Under the pieces are notes generated by a model. It saw only the letters and a list, made by a program, of their open reading frames with translations, searched no databases and was not told where the DNA came from. From the NCBI GenBank assembly GCA_017418975.1, contig JAFOMG010000011.1, forward strand, positions 744,001-808,000: 64,000 nucleotides of DNA, in the 5' to 3' direction. Position 1 is the first letter of the stretch, and each line of letters opens with the position of its first letter. Made by a program: the position numbers and the translations under genes. The DNA is from Sphingomonas sp. (GTDB lineage Bacteria; Pseudomonadota; Alphaproteobacteria; Sphingomonadales; Sphingomonadaceae). Shown here piece by piece: positions 1-8,444 of the stretch.

Positions 1-1497
1 GGCAGCTTCCTCTCCGGCTTCCAGGTCGGCATGCGCTACGAGAACAACGAATATACCTCGATCGGCTCGCGCAACACCTCGATTGGCGCGGTCACCGCCA
101 ATGTCACGCCGGCGATGTCGCTGGCCAACCCCTATGTGAACGACTTTTTCGGCGGCACCGCGGGCGGCTATACCAGCAACTGGCGCAGCATGGACGTGAA
201 CCAGGTGCTCGGCGCGATCACGCCGGTGGTGCTGACGACGCGCCCCTCGCAATATGCCAACGGCCTGCCGCCCCAGTTCGCCATGGGCCAGCAATATGGC
301 GTGTTCCTCACTCCCTATGGGCTGGTGAACAATTACTGGGACCCCAATTACTGGAACAACAACTTCACCAACACCAAGAAGGTGATGTCGGCCTATGCCA
401 TGGCCAAGTTCGACGGCGATCTGTTCGGCATCCATGTCCGCGGCAATGCCGGCGTGCGCTACGAGGCGACGACGCAGAAGATCGACGCGCTGGACTGCCG
501 CAACTGCCTGGCCGGGCTTTCGCTGCTGCCGCTGCCGATCAACCACAGCATGAGCACGCGGACCTACAAGCAGAGCTACGACTATTGGCTGCCCTCGGCG
601 ATGTTCGCGGCGGACCTGGCCAAGAACCTCGTGTTCCGCGGCGCCTATTACCAGACCTATGTCCGCCCGCAGCCGCGCGACAACGTGCCGACGACGACGA
701 TGCAGATCCCCGATCCGGCGGTGCTCGGCACGCCGACCTATAATGTCATCATCGGCGCGACGAACCTGAGCCCCTATACTTCCGACAGCTATGACCTGTC
801 GCTCGAATGGTACAACCGCCCCGGCGGCGCCTTCGCGATCGCGGTCTACCAGAAGGACATTCAGGGCTATGTCGGCCCGATCACCGATCGCCGCGTGCTG
901 TGCCCCGCCAACGGCATCTACAACGGCATCGATTTCGGCCTGGGCGCGCTGCAGGACGACGGCACCAACTGCAACATCGTGGGCAGCAATCCGGGCGCGC
1001 GCGTGCAGGCGAGCGGCGTCACCAACCAGAAGCCGATGCGGGTGCGCGGCGTCGAGGTCTCGGTGCAGCAGAATCTCGATTTCCTGCCGGGCTTCCTGAA
1101 ATATCTCGGCGGCGCGGCGAACTACACCTATACCGATATCGACGGGAAGGACGCGCAGGGCAATCCGATCACCCTGCCCAGCGTCGCCAAGCACAACATC
1201 AACCTGATCGGCTATTACGAGACCAAGCTGTTCGGCGTGCGCGTGGTGTTCAACCATCGCGGCAAATACGACCTGGCGGCGGGCAACAGCTTCGTCGGCG
1301 ACGCCCGCACCGTGAAGGCGCGCAGCCAGCTCGATGCCTCCGCCTCGCTCAACATCATGAAGAACTTCTCGATCTCGGTCGATGCGTTCAACCTGACGAA
1401 CGCGACCCGCTCGGAATATGAGAATGATCCGATGCTGCCCCGCCGCATCGACTATGACGGCCGGACCTATACGCTGACGATCCGCAGCAACTTCTAG
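1..1497 (+). CDS. TonB-dependent receptor, C-terminal part (5' end outside window)
   Basis: The reading frame is open from the first base, so this is the last 498 residues of a longer protein. The sequence shows the long aromatic-rich, alternating pattern of an outer-membrane beta-barrel. It ends in Ser-Asn-Phe, and a terminal aromatic residue is the usual signal for barrel insertion. By family knowledge it is a TonB-dependent receptor importing a large substrate across the outer membrane; the plug domain and TonB box lie outside the window. It precedes an alginate-lyase-family gene by 58 bases on the same strand and borders a glycosidase cluster, so a glycan ligand is inferred, not shown. 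The ligand cannot be read from the barrel. Confidence 0.9.
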   Translation, partial: GSFLSGFQVGMRYENNEYTSIGSRNTSIGAVTANVTPAMSLANPYVNDFFGGTAGGYTSNWRSMDVNQVLGAITPVVLTTRPSQYANGLPPQFAMGQQYGVFLTPYGLVNNYWDPNYWNNNFTNTKKVMSAYAMAKFDGDLFGIHVRGNAGVRYEATTQKIDALDCRNCLAGLSLLPLPINHSMSTRTYKQSYDYWLPSAMFAADLAKNLVFRGAYYQTYVRPQPRDNVPTTTMQIPDPAVLGTPTYNVIIGATNLSPYTSDSYDLSLEWYNRPGGAFAIAVYQKDIQGYVGPITDRRVLCPANGIYNGIDFGLGALQDDGTNCNIVGSNPGARVQASGVTNQKPMRVRGVEVSVQQNLDFLPGFLKYLGGAANYTYTDIDGKDAQGNPITLPSVAKHNINLIGYYETKLFGVRVVFNHRGKYDLAAGNSFVGDARTVKARSQLDASASLNIMKNFSISVDAFNLTNATRSEYENDPMLPRRIDYDGRTYTLTIRSNF

Positions 1498-1555
1498 CGC
1501 TCGTGCGGAGCGGCCGATCTCCCGCCGCTCCGCACCCTTTTCGAAAGGCCGCCCG

Positions 1556-2611
1556 ATGAAACTGCTTCTCTCCAGCGCGGCCGTCCTGCTGGCGTTCGGC
1601 GGCCTTCCCGCCCTTGCACAGGACCATGCGATCCTCGGCGCCGGCTTCGCCAGGGCAGTGGCGCCGGACGATCCCGTCGCCCGCCAGATACGCGGCCGGG
1701 CGGACGCGGCGCTGGAGCGTCCGCCGGGCGCCATCCCGCAGCTCCACACCGAAGGGACGCTGCCGGGCAAGGGCATCCGCGAGATCAGCCTGAAGGCCAA
1801 GCAGGACCAGGGGATCGTCCTCGCCCTGGCGCTCGCCTGGCGGTTGACCGGCGAGCGGCGCTATCTCGACCAGGCGGGGCGCTATCTGGCGAATTGGGCG
1901 GACGTCTATCGGATGTCGTTCAATCCGATCGACGAGACCGGGTTCGATACGCTGCTGCTCGCCACCGACCTGACCGAGGCCGACCTGCCGCCCGCGCTGC
2001 GCGGCAAGCTGGATGGCTTCTGGCGCAGGATGGCGGCGGGCTATCTCGATGCCATGGATGCCGGCCCGAAGAACGCCGAAACCAACTGGCAGAGCCACCG
2101 CGTCAAGCTGGCGACCATGGCCGCGTTCCAGACCGGCGACGCGACGCTGATCGGGCGGGCGCGCGCGGCGTTCCGCAAGCAGGTGGGCACGAACATCCAG
2201 GCCGACGGATCGGTGTTCGACTTCCACGAGCGCGACGCGCTGCACTATGTCACCTATGACCTCGACCCGCTGCTGATGGCGGCGCTCGCCGCCCGCGCGC
2301 ATGGCGAGGACTGGTATGGCTGGAAGAGCCCTTCGGGTTCGAGCCTGGCCGGCGCGCTTGCCTGGCTGGAGCCCTATGCCACGGGCGAGAAGACCCATGT
2401 CGAGTTCGTCCATTCGCGGATCCAGTTCGATCGCGACCGGGCCGCGGCGGGGCAGAAGGAATATGCGCCGCACCCCTGGGATCCGGGCAATGCGGTGAAC
2501 ACCTATGCGCTCGCCCGGTTGCTGGCCCCCGGCTATCGCGACTTCGCGGCGAAGCTCGCCGAGCGCACCGGGCGCCAGCCGACCGACTGGATCGTCCTGC
2601 TCGGCCGCTGA
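1556..2611 (+). CDS. Secreted alginate-lyase-family protein (PF05426-like)
   Basis: A 351-residue protein with a clear signal peptide (residues 1-21, cleavage after Ala-Leu-Ala). The body is an alpha/alpha-toroid type sequence. The NWQSHR motif at about 177-182 and the FDFHERDALHYVTYD block at about 221-235 match the Asn/His/Arg/Tyr motifs of the alginate lyase family, which cleaves uronate-containing polysaccharides by beta-elimination in the periplasm. A Shine-Dalgarno-like GAAAGG lies just upstream of the ATG. It directly follows a TonB-dependent receptor and may be co-transcribed with it. The family includes enzymes acting on substrates other than alginate, so the substrate is open. Confidence 0.8.
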   Translation: MKLLLSSAAVLLAFGGLPALAQDHAILGAGFARAVAPDDPVARQIRGRADAALERPPGAIPQLHTEGTLPGKGIREISLKAKQDQGIVLALALAWRLTGERRYLDQAGRYLANWADVYRMSFNPIDETGFDTLLLATDLTEADLPPALRGKLDGFWRRMAAGYLDAMDAGPKNAETNWQSHRVKLATMAAFQTGDATLIGRARAAFRKQVGTNIQADGSVFDFHERDALHYVTYDLDPLLMAALAARAHGEDWYGWKSPSGSSLAGALAWLEPYATGEKTHVEFVHSRIQFDRDRAAAGQKEYAPHPWDPGNAVNTYALARLLAPGYRDFAAKLAERTGRQPTDWIVLLGR

Positions 2612-2660
2612 TCGATTCCGCGCTGGACAGGAATCGCGGCGGCTGGCTATCCGCCGGCAA

Positions 2661-2861
2661 ATGCCAGTCATTGCCACCGTCATGAATTCGACCACCGGCC
2701 AGCCGATCCAGAAGATGAGCTTCGGCCGCATGCCCAAGCCCTGGGCCTCGTTCACACTCGAAAGCGGCGAGCTGGTCGCGATCGATCGCGTCGATATCGG
2801 CAAGCCGGCACCGGGCAAGGTGGTGGTGCCGGTCTCCGTCTGGGTCACCCCGAAGAAATAG
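2661..2861 (+). CDS. Small conserved-looking hypothetical protein, 66 aa
   Basis: A short open frame downstream of the lyase-family gene, starting at an ATG 50 bases after that gene's stop. The same frame is open further upstream, but that part reads as arginine/serine-rich shadow sequence, whereas from this ATG the composition is normal (MPVIATVMNSTTG...). No signal peptide or known motif is visible. It is basic near the C-terminus and looks beta-rich. Its last 17 bases overlap the end of the convergent permease gene. No function is assigned, and it may not be expressed. Confidence 0.45.
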   Translation: MPVIATVMNSTTGQPIQKMSFGRMPKPWASFTLESGELVAIDRVDIGKPAPGKVVVPVSVWVTPKK

Positions 2862-4092
2862 GCCCGCGCCGCGCCTTCCAGGCGAAGCCCGCGATGTAGA
2901 GATAGGCGAGGGCGGGCACCGCAAAGGCCCAGCCCAGCCCGGCCGTGTCGGCGATGCCGCCGGCGATCAGGGGCAGCGCCGCGCCGGGGCCGACCGCGAG
3001 GACGAGCAGCCCCGAGGTCGCCGCTACGGGCGTGCCCGAGCGCTCGAGCGTGAGCGCGAAGATGGTCGGGAACATGATCGAATTGCACAGCCCCACCGCG
3101 AGCAGGCACCAGGCGCCGGGCCCTCCCGGCAGCACCAGCGAGGTGAGGCAGAGCGCGGCGGCGGCGAGCCCCGCCAGCAGCAGCAGGCGCGGGGCGGGCA
3201 CGAAGCGCAGCAGCCAGCTGCCGGCGAAGCGCCCGAGCAGCGCGCCGCCCCAATAGAGATTGGCGACCCAGGCGCCCGCCACGTCGAGCGGCAGGCCGAG
3301 CGTGTGGGCCTGGGAGAGATAGAGGATCAGCGTGCTGCCGATCGTCACCTCGGCACCGACATACAGGGCGATGCCGAGCGCGCCGCGCAGCGCCCAGCGC
3401 GAGCGCAGCGCGGCGAACGCGCCGCCGGCGGCGGGCGGCTCCGGCATCGCGGCGGCGGCGATCGCGCGGCGCGCGGCGAAGGCCAGCACGGCGAGGCCGG
3501 CGACCAGCAGCGCCATCACCAGATAGGCCTGCATCATCGCCACGATGCCCGCGGCGCGCCCGGCCGCCGAGCGGATCGGCTCGGGCGAATGGAACACTGC
3601 GTCCGCCAGCACGAAGCGCGCGCCGAAATGCACGCCGCAGACCACGCCGAGCGCGTTGAACGAATGGGCGAGGGTGAGCCGGTAATGGCTGCGCTCGGGC
3701 GGCCCCAGCGCGGCGGCGAGCGGATTGGCGGCGACCTGGAGGATGGTCACGCCGCTCGCCAGCACGAAGATCGCGGCGAGCACCACCGCGAAATCGGCCA
3801 GCCGGCCCATGGCCTGCATCACCAGGCAGCCACCCGCCATCACGGCCAGCCCGGCCAATATCGTCCGCATCGCGCCGAGCCTGGCGAGCATGGCGGCGGC
3901 AGGGAGCGACAGCAGGAAGAAGGCGGCGAACGAAGCGATCTGGGTGAGCAGCGCCTCGGTATAGCCCAGCGCGAACACTCGCCGCGCCGCCGCGATCAGC
4001 GGATCGTTGTTCGCGCAGACAAAGCCCCAGCCGAAGAACAGGGCTGTCACGCTCGCAAAGGCGAAGCGCGTCGGGGCGGCGGGTTCGCTCAA
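2845..4092 (-). CDS. MFS sugar permease, FucP/NagP (FHS) family
   Basis: A 415-residue polytopic protein with about 12 hydrophobic segments. The N-terminal FFGWGFVCANNDPLI stretch followed by LTQIASFAAFFLLSLPA resembles the FucP/GluP/NagP branch of the major facilitator superfamily, which are proton-coupled sugar importers in the inner membrane. The open frame extends further upstream, but that part is shadow of the GH30 gene. I chose a TTG start whose bases overlap the GH30 stop (TTGA), giving a normal length and translational coupling. It probably imports the monosaccharide released by the neighbouring glycosidases, plausibly glucose. The substrate is inferred from context only. Confidence 0.82.
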   Translation of the reverse strand: MSEPAAPTRFAFASVTALFFGWGFVCANNDPLIAAARRVFALGYTEALLTQIASFAAFFLLSLPAAAMLARLGAMRTILAGLAVMAGGCLVMQAMGRLADFAVVLAAIFVLASGVTILQVAANPLAAALGPPERSHYRLTLAHSFNALGVVCGVHFGARFVLADAVFHSPEPIRSAAGRAAGIVAMMQAYLVMALLVAGLAVLAFAARRAIAAAAMPEPPAAGGAFAALRSRWALRGALGIALYVGAEVTIGSTLILYLSQAHTLGLPLDVAGAWVANLYWGGALLGRFAGSWLLRFVPAPRLLLLAGLAAAALCLTSLVLPGGPGAWCLLAVGLCNSIMFPTIFALTLERSGTPVAATSGLLVLAVGPGAALPLIAGGIADTAGLGWAFAVPALAYLYIAGFAWKARRGPISSG

Positions 4093-5495
4093 CGCGGCTT
4101 TCGCCAGCGGAAGGTCGCGGCGCCGTGCGGGGCGATGCGATAGGCGAAGCGGCTGCCCTCCGCCGTCACGTCCAGGTCCCGCGCCGTCGCGGCGGCGTTG
4201 AACGCGATCAGCACGCGGCTGCCGTCGGGATTGGCATAGGCGACCGTCTCGATCCCGCCCGGCGTGCTGGTCGCGTCGATCCGCCACGCGCCGGGACGGA
4301 CGAAGCGCGAGGCCTGGCCCAGCGCATAATATTCGGGGTTGCGCGTGATCGCGCCCGTCTTGCCGTCGATCGTCACCACGCCGCGGCAATCGTTGCAGCC
4401 GCCGAGATGGGGGCCATGATTCTCGTCAAGCGCGAGGTTCCACATCAGCACGCCGCGCGCCCAGTTGCGCGGCGCGCCCATCACCAGCGTGCGCAGCGTC
4501 CAGCTCCAGCTGTCCGCCCAGGGCCCCGACCAGTCGCCGCCCGAGCATTCGGTGAAGAACACGTCCTTGTCCGGGAAGGCATCGCGCACCTTGGTCTGCG
4601 CCGAAACGTCGCCGCCATAGCAATGCCAGGCCACGCCCGTGACGTAACGGCTGGCGGCGGGATCGGCGAGCACGCCGAGCGGGTGCTCGGGCTTGTCCCA
4701 ATTATGGTCCCAGTCGAGGATCCCGGTCTTCAGCCCCATCCGCGCGAATTCAGGGCCGACATGGTCGCCGATGATCCGGGCGCGCTGCGCGGCGGAAAGG
4801 CGCATGCCGGGATAGTTTTCCGGCTCGAAATCGGGCTCGTTCTGGATGCTCAGATAGTCGATCGGGCCGATCTCGGCGGCAAAGGCCTGGACGGTCTTGC
4901 CGAGATAGCGGGCGAAGGGCGCATAGGCGTCCGCGCGCAGCGTGCCCTTCACCAGCGAGTCGGTCGACTTCATCCAGCCCGGCGCGCTCCAGGGCGAGAT
5001 CATCACCGCGAGCCGGGGATTGATCGCGCGGGCGGCGCGGACAGTGGGGAGCACGTCTTCCCGGGCGGGCGCGATCGAGAAATGCGCGAGCGCCGGATCG
5101 GTCTCGCCCCTGGCCCGGTCGTCATAGCTGTAATGGGTGCGCGAGAAATCCGACGCGCCGATGGTGAGGCGGGTGAAGGCGAAGCCCAGGCCCTCGCTGC
5201 CGAACAGCTCGCGGAGCAGCGCGCCGCGCTGGCGGGGATCGAGCCGATGCTGGATCAGCCAGGCCGAGGCATCGGTGATCGCCGCGCCGAAGCCGACCAT
5301 CTTCTGGTAGCGCTTGCCGGGATCGACCGTGATCGTCCCGCCGGCGCCGCGCCGGAGCGGAAGCGCGGGCTGCTTCGCCAGCAGCGCCGACTTGTCGGGC
5401 AGGGTGAGCCAGACCTCCACCTGCGGGGCCGGCGCGGGAGCGGGCGCGGCGGCGGTGGCGGCCAGCAGGGCGAGGGCGGGCAGGATGCGCATCAT
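4089..5495 (-). CDS. GH30 family glycoside hydrolase (glucosylceramidase / beta-glucanase type)
   Basis: A 468-residue secreted enzyme with a signal peptide followed by an Ala/Pro-rich linker. It shows GH30 hallmarks: GFGAAITDASAW near the N-terminus, the general acid/base Glu in IQNEPDF (about residue 220), and the nucleophile Glu in FFTECSGG (about 316), followed by a C-terminal beta-sandwich. Known GH30 activities include beta-1,6-glucanase, glucosylceramidase and xylanase; the sequence alone does not decide which. An ATG lies 12 bases upstream (5507), but AGGAG inside those bases sits at good distance from the ATG chosen here. The gene is coupled to the downstream permease by a TTGA overlap, so the two form an operon. 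Confidence 0.9.
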   Translation of the reverse strand: MMRILPALALLAATAAAPAPAPAPQVEVWLTLPDKSALLAKQPALPLRRGAGGTITVDPGKRYQKMVGFGAAITDASAWLIQHRLDPRQRGALLRELFGSEGLGFAFTRLTIGASDFSRTHYSYDDRARGETDPALAHFSIAPAREDVLPTVRAARAINPRLAVMISPWSAPGWMKSTDSLVKGTLRADAYAPFARYLGKTVQAFAAEIGPIDYLSIQNEPDFEPENYPGMRLSAAQRARIIGDHVGPEFARMGLKTGILDWDHNWDKPEHPLGVLADPAASRYVTGVAWHCYGGDVSAQTKVRDAFPDKDVFFTECSGGDWSGPWADSWSWTLRTLVMGAPRNWARGVLMWNLALDENHGPHLGGCNDCRGVVTIDGKTGAITRNPEYYALGQASRFVRPGAWRIDATSTPGGIETVAYANPDGSRVLIAFNAAATARDLDVTAEGSRFAYRIAPHGAATFRWRKPR

Positions 5496-5536
5496 GTCTC
5501 TCCTCATCGGGCAGTCAGGCTGTTAGCGTCGCGGCC

Positions 5537-6523
5537 ATGAACCCCATTCGCAGCCGGCACGGCGTCACGCCCGCGATCTTCCAGGAAATCCGCGCGGCCG
5601 GGGAGCCCGTGGTGATGAAGGGGCTGGCGGCGGACTGGCCGTTCGTCCGCGCCGCCGATGCCGCCGGCTATCTCCGTGCCATGGCGCTGCCCGGCACGGT
5701 CCATTTCATGCGCGCACCGGCCGAGATCGAGGGGCGGATGCATTATGGCGCGACGATCGGCTCGCGCAATTTCACCCGTGAGGAAGCGCCGTTCGCGCGC
5801 TTTCTCGACCGGCTCGGCGAACAGGCCGGGGCGGAGCGTCCCGAGGCGCTGGCGCTGCAGGGCCTGCCCGCGCCGCAGCTGATGCCGGGCTTCGCCGAGG
5901 CCAATCCGATGGCGCTCGTCCCCGGCGTGGCGCCGCGCCTGTGGATCGGCAATGCCGCCAAGGTGGCGATCCATCACGATCCGACCGAGAATATCGCGGT
6001 GGTCGGCGCCGGCCGCCGCCGCTTCACGCTGTTCGCGCCCGAGCAGGTGGGCAATCTCTATATGGGCCCGTTCGATCCGACGCCGGCCGGCGTGCAGGTG
6101 AGCATGGTCCATCTGACCGCGCCCGATCACGCGCGCTATCCGCGCTTCGCCACGGCGATGGCGGCGGCGCTGGTCGCCGAGCTCGATCCGGGCGACGCGA
6201 TCTACATCCCCTATCAATGGTATCACCATGTCGAGGCGCTCGACCGGTTCAACGTGCTGGTGAATTATTGGTGGGACCCGGTGCCGGACGCCTCGCCCTG
6301 GGAGGCGATGATGCACGGGTTCGTGAGCCTCAGGAGCCTGCCGCCCGACCAGCGCCGCGCCTGGCGGGCGATGTTCGATCGCTATGTCTTCCTGACGGAC
6401 GGCGACCCGGGCACCCACCTGCCGCCCGAGGCGCGCGGCGTGTTCGGCGCCACCTCGCCCCAGGCGATCGCCCAGATGCGCGCGATGCTGTTCGACGGGC
6501 TGCGGAAAAGGCTGGGGCGCTAG
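5537..6523 (+). CDS. Cupin-like (cupin_8 / JmjC-fold) protein
   Basis: A 328-residue cytoplasmic protein with a double-stranded beta-helix core. The HHDPTEN motif at 146-152 and the later His in PYQWYHHVEAL (225-235) correspond to the His-X-Asp...His iron-binding triad of 2-oxoglutarate/Fe(II) cupin_8 hydroxylases. NYWWDP follows, as is common in this family. It diverges from the GH30 gene with only 41 bases between starts. Proteins of this type recur beside TonB-dependent receptors and tryptophan-halogenase-like genes in carbohydrate loci of Sphingomonas, Caulobacter and Xanthomonas. Their substrate is unknown, and a protein or small-molecule hydroxylase is only an inference. Confidence 0.85.
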   Translation: MNPIRSRHGVTPAIFQEIRAAGEPVVMKGLAADWPFVRAADAAGYLRAMALPGTVHFMRAPAEIEGRMHYGATIGSRNFTREEAPFARFLDRLGEQAGAERPEALALQGLPAPQLMPGFAEANPMALVPGVAPRLWIGNAAKVAIHHDPTENIAVVGAGRRRFTLFAPEQVGNLYMGPFDPTPAGVQVSMVHLTAPDHARYPRFATAMAAALVAELDPGDAIYIPYQWYHHVEALDRFNVLVNYWWDPVPDASPWEAMMHGFVSLRSLPPDQRRAWRAMFDRYVFLTDGDPGTHLPPEARGVFGATSPQAIAQMRAMLFDGLRKRLGR

Positions 6524-6573
6524 GGTCAAAACTCGATCGGGGCTTGGGTTTTCTTCGTCATCCCAATTCATTT

Positions 6574-6600
6574 CGTCATCCCGGTGCAGGCGGGGATCCA
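6574..6600. repeat. Single arm of dispersed GTCATCCC...GGGGATCCA palindromic repeat
   Basis: This 27-base stretch matches the outer arm of the elements at 14742-14876 and 21834-21970 (CGTCATCCC, then GCAGGCGGGGATCCA). It stands alone here between two convergent genes, next to a different repeat at 6643-6730. Confidence 0.7.
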
Positions 6601-6642
6601 GGCCCATGGGCGGATTGCGCGCCATCAAGCCTCTCTCTCTTC

Positions 6643-6730
6643 CGTCACCCTGGCCTCGTTTCAGCATCCAATTCTCCGCCGGCGATATCGCTGGCGGCAC
6701 CTTGGACCCTGAAACAAGTTCAGGGTGACG
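6643..6730. repeat. Palindromic repeat element, family A, copy 1
   Basis: An 88-base imperfect inverted repeat. It begins CGTCACCCTG, contains GTTTCAGCATCCA and a central GGCGATATC, and ends GGACCCTGAAACAAG, then CAGGGTGACG. Copy 2 is at 8345-8439. It lies between the convergent cupin and halogenase-family genes, so it could form a hairpin in either transcript. Confidence 0.8.
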
Positions 6731-6795
6731 AAGAAAGTTGGTTCGAAGTGTTCCGGCCCGCCAAGCCACGCCCCTAGCCTGAATGTCGATTGACC

Positions 6796-8292
6796 CTAGG
6801 CCGCGCATGTCTTGGCCACGAATTCGGCATGGTCCGGCATCAGGTCCACGCACCGGGCGATCACGCGCTGGATGTTGCCGAGATACTCCTCGACCTGTGC
6901 CTCGGGCTTGATGTCGACCAGCGGATCATAGCCGCGCGGGATCACGCCCTGGCCCAGGAACACCTGGATCCAGCTTTCCTCGGTGAACAGCTCGTCGTCC
7001 TCGCGGAAGACGCGGCCGTTCGCGGCGAACAGGTCGATCTTGCGCTGGAGCGTGTCGGGCACTTCCATGTCGCGGCACTGGCGCCAGAAGGCGGTGTCGT
7101 CGCGGCTGGTCGCCTTGTAGTGGAGGATGATGAAGTCGCGGATGCGCGCATATTCGAAATCGGCCTGGCGGTTGAACTCGGCGATCGTCGCGGGATCGAA
7201 GCCGCGATCGGGGAGCAGCCGGACCAGGCGGATCACCATGGCCTGGATCAGGTGGATGCTGGTCGATTCGAGCGGCTCGAGAAAGCCCGAGGCGAGGCCG
7301 AGCGCGACGCAGTTCCGGTTCCAGATCCGCTTTCGCTTGCCGGTGGTGAAGCGCAGCTTGTTGGTGTCCGCGAGCTGGGCGCCGTCGAGATTGGCGAGCA
7401 GCTGCGCTTCGGCCTCCTCGTCGGAGATGTGCGCGCTCGAATAGACATGGCCGTTGCCGGTGCGGTGCTGGAGCGGGATGCGCCACTGCCAGCCGGCGGT
7501 GCGCGCGGTGGCGCGGGTATAGGGAGTGAACGGCTCGGTGCGGGCACAGGGCACGGCGATTGCGCGGTCGCAGGGCAGCCAGTGCGTCCAGTCCTCATAG
7601 CCGGTCTTCATCGCCTGCTCGATGATCAGCCCCCGGAAGCCCGAGCAATCGATGAACAGGTCGGCGGCGATGGTCTCGCCGTCCTCCAGGGTGACCGACT
7701 GGACGAACCCGTCGGTTCCGCCCAGCGCGACGTCCACCACCTTGCCCTCGCGCCGCCGCACGCCGCGCGCCTCGGCATAGGCGCGCAGGAACCTGGCATA
7801 GAGGCCGGCATCGAACTGGAAGGCATGGGCGATATGGCCGATCGGGCTCTCGGCCATCTTGGGATCGGCGCGCATGAACTTGTTGGCGCGGGCAGCCGCG
7901 CTGTTGATCGAATAGGCGGAGAAGTCCGCGGCGCGGCCCTGGGCGCGCATCTTCAGCCAATATTGGTGGCAGCGCAGCCAGCCCAGGTCCTGGCCGATCA
8001 CGCCGAACGAGTGGAAATAGGCATCGCCCTTGTGCGCCCAGTCGACGAACTCGATGCCGAGCTTGAAGCTGCCCTGGGTGCGGCGGATGAAGTCGTTCTC
8101 GTCGAGCTCGAGCAGCTCGTTATATTTCTTGATCGCCGGGATCGTCGCTTCGCCCACGCCGACCGTGCCGATCTCCTCGCTCTCGATCAGCATGATCTCG
8201 TACAGCCCCTGGAAGAGCTTGCCGAGCAGCGCGGCGGTCATCCAGCCCGCCGTGCCGCCGCCCACGATCAGGATGCGCTTGATCTGCTGCAT
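6796..8292 (-). CDS. Flavin-dependent tryptophan-halogenase-family protein
   Basis: A 498-residue flavoprotein. It has the N-terminal GGGTAGW dinucleotide-binding motif (11-17), a Lys in SFKLGI at about 77 aligning with the catalytic Lys of PrnA/RebH, the halogenase motif in GWQWRIPL (about 265), and the late SGFLEPLESTSIHL block. By family this means FADH2-dependent halogenation of tryptophan or an indole-like substrate, with reductase supplied in trans. Homologues are common in sphingomonad carbohydrate/TonB loci where no halogenated product is known. It is on the same strand as the downstream GH30-permease pair and the upstream GH3-TBDR pair. The family is certain; the reaction here is not. 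Confidence 0.88.
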   Translation of the reverse strand: MQQIKRILIVGGGTAGWMTAALLGKLFQGLYEIMLIESEEIGTVGVGEATIPAIKKYNELLELDENDFIRRTQGSFKLGIEFVDWAHKGDAYFHSFGVIGQDLGWLRCHQYWLKMRAQGRAADFSAYSINSAAARANKFMRADPKMAESPIGHIAHAFQFDAGLYARFLRAYAEARGVRRREGKVVDVALGGTDGFVQSVTLEDGETIAADLFIDCSGFRGLIIEQAMKTGYEDWTHWLPCDRAIAVPCARTEPFTPYTRATARTAGWQWRIPLQHRTGNGHVYSSAHISDEEAEAQLLANLDGAQLADTNKLRFTTGKRKRIWNRNCVALGLASGFLEPLESTSIHLIQAMVIRLVRLLPDRGFDPATIAEFNRQADFEYARIRDFIILHYKATSRDDTAFWRQCRDMEVPDTLQRKIDLFAANGRVFREDDELFTEESWIQVFLGQGVIPRGYDPLVDIKPEAQVEEYLGNIQRVIARCVDLMPDHAEFVAKTCAA

Positions 8293-8344
8293 GTCGCGCC
8301 CCTTGCCTCCCCGTTTCCTTCTTCACCCTGCCAGCCTCAATTCC

Positions 8345-8439
8345 CTTCGTCATGCTGAACTTGTTTCGGCATCCGGCGCGCCACGGGCGATATCCTTCGC
8401 GGCACGCCGGACCCTGAAACAAGGTCAGGGTGACGAAGG
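8345..8439. repeat. Palindromic repeat element, family A, copy 2
   Basis: A 95-base imperfect inverted repeat bounded by CCTTCGTCA and TGACGAAGG. It contains CTTGTTTCGGCATCC and a central GGCGATATC, then GCGGCAC, and ACCCTGAAACAAG, as in copy 1. It starts six bases beyond the GH3 stop codon and may terminate or stabilise that transcript. Confidence 0.8.
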
Positions 8440-8444
8440 GGAGG

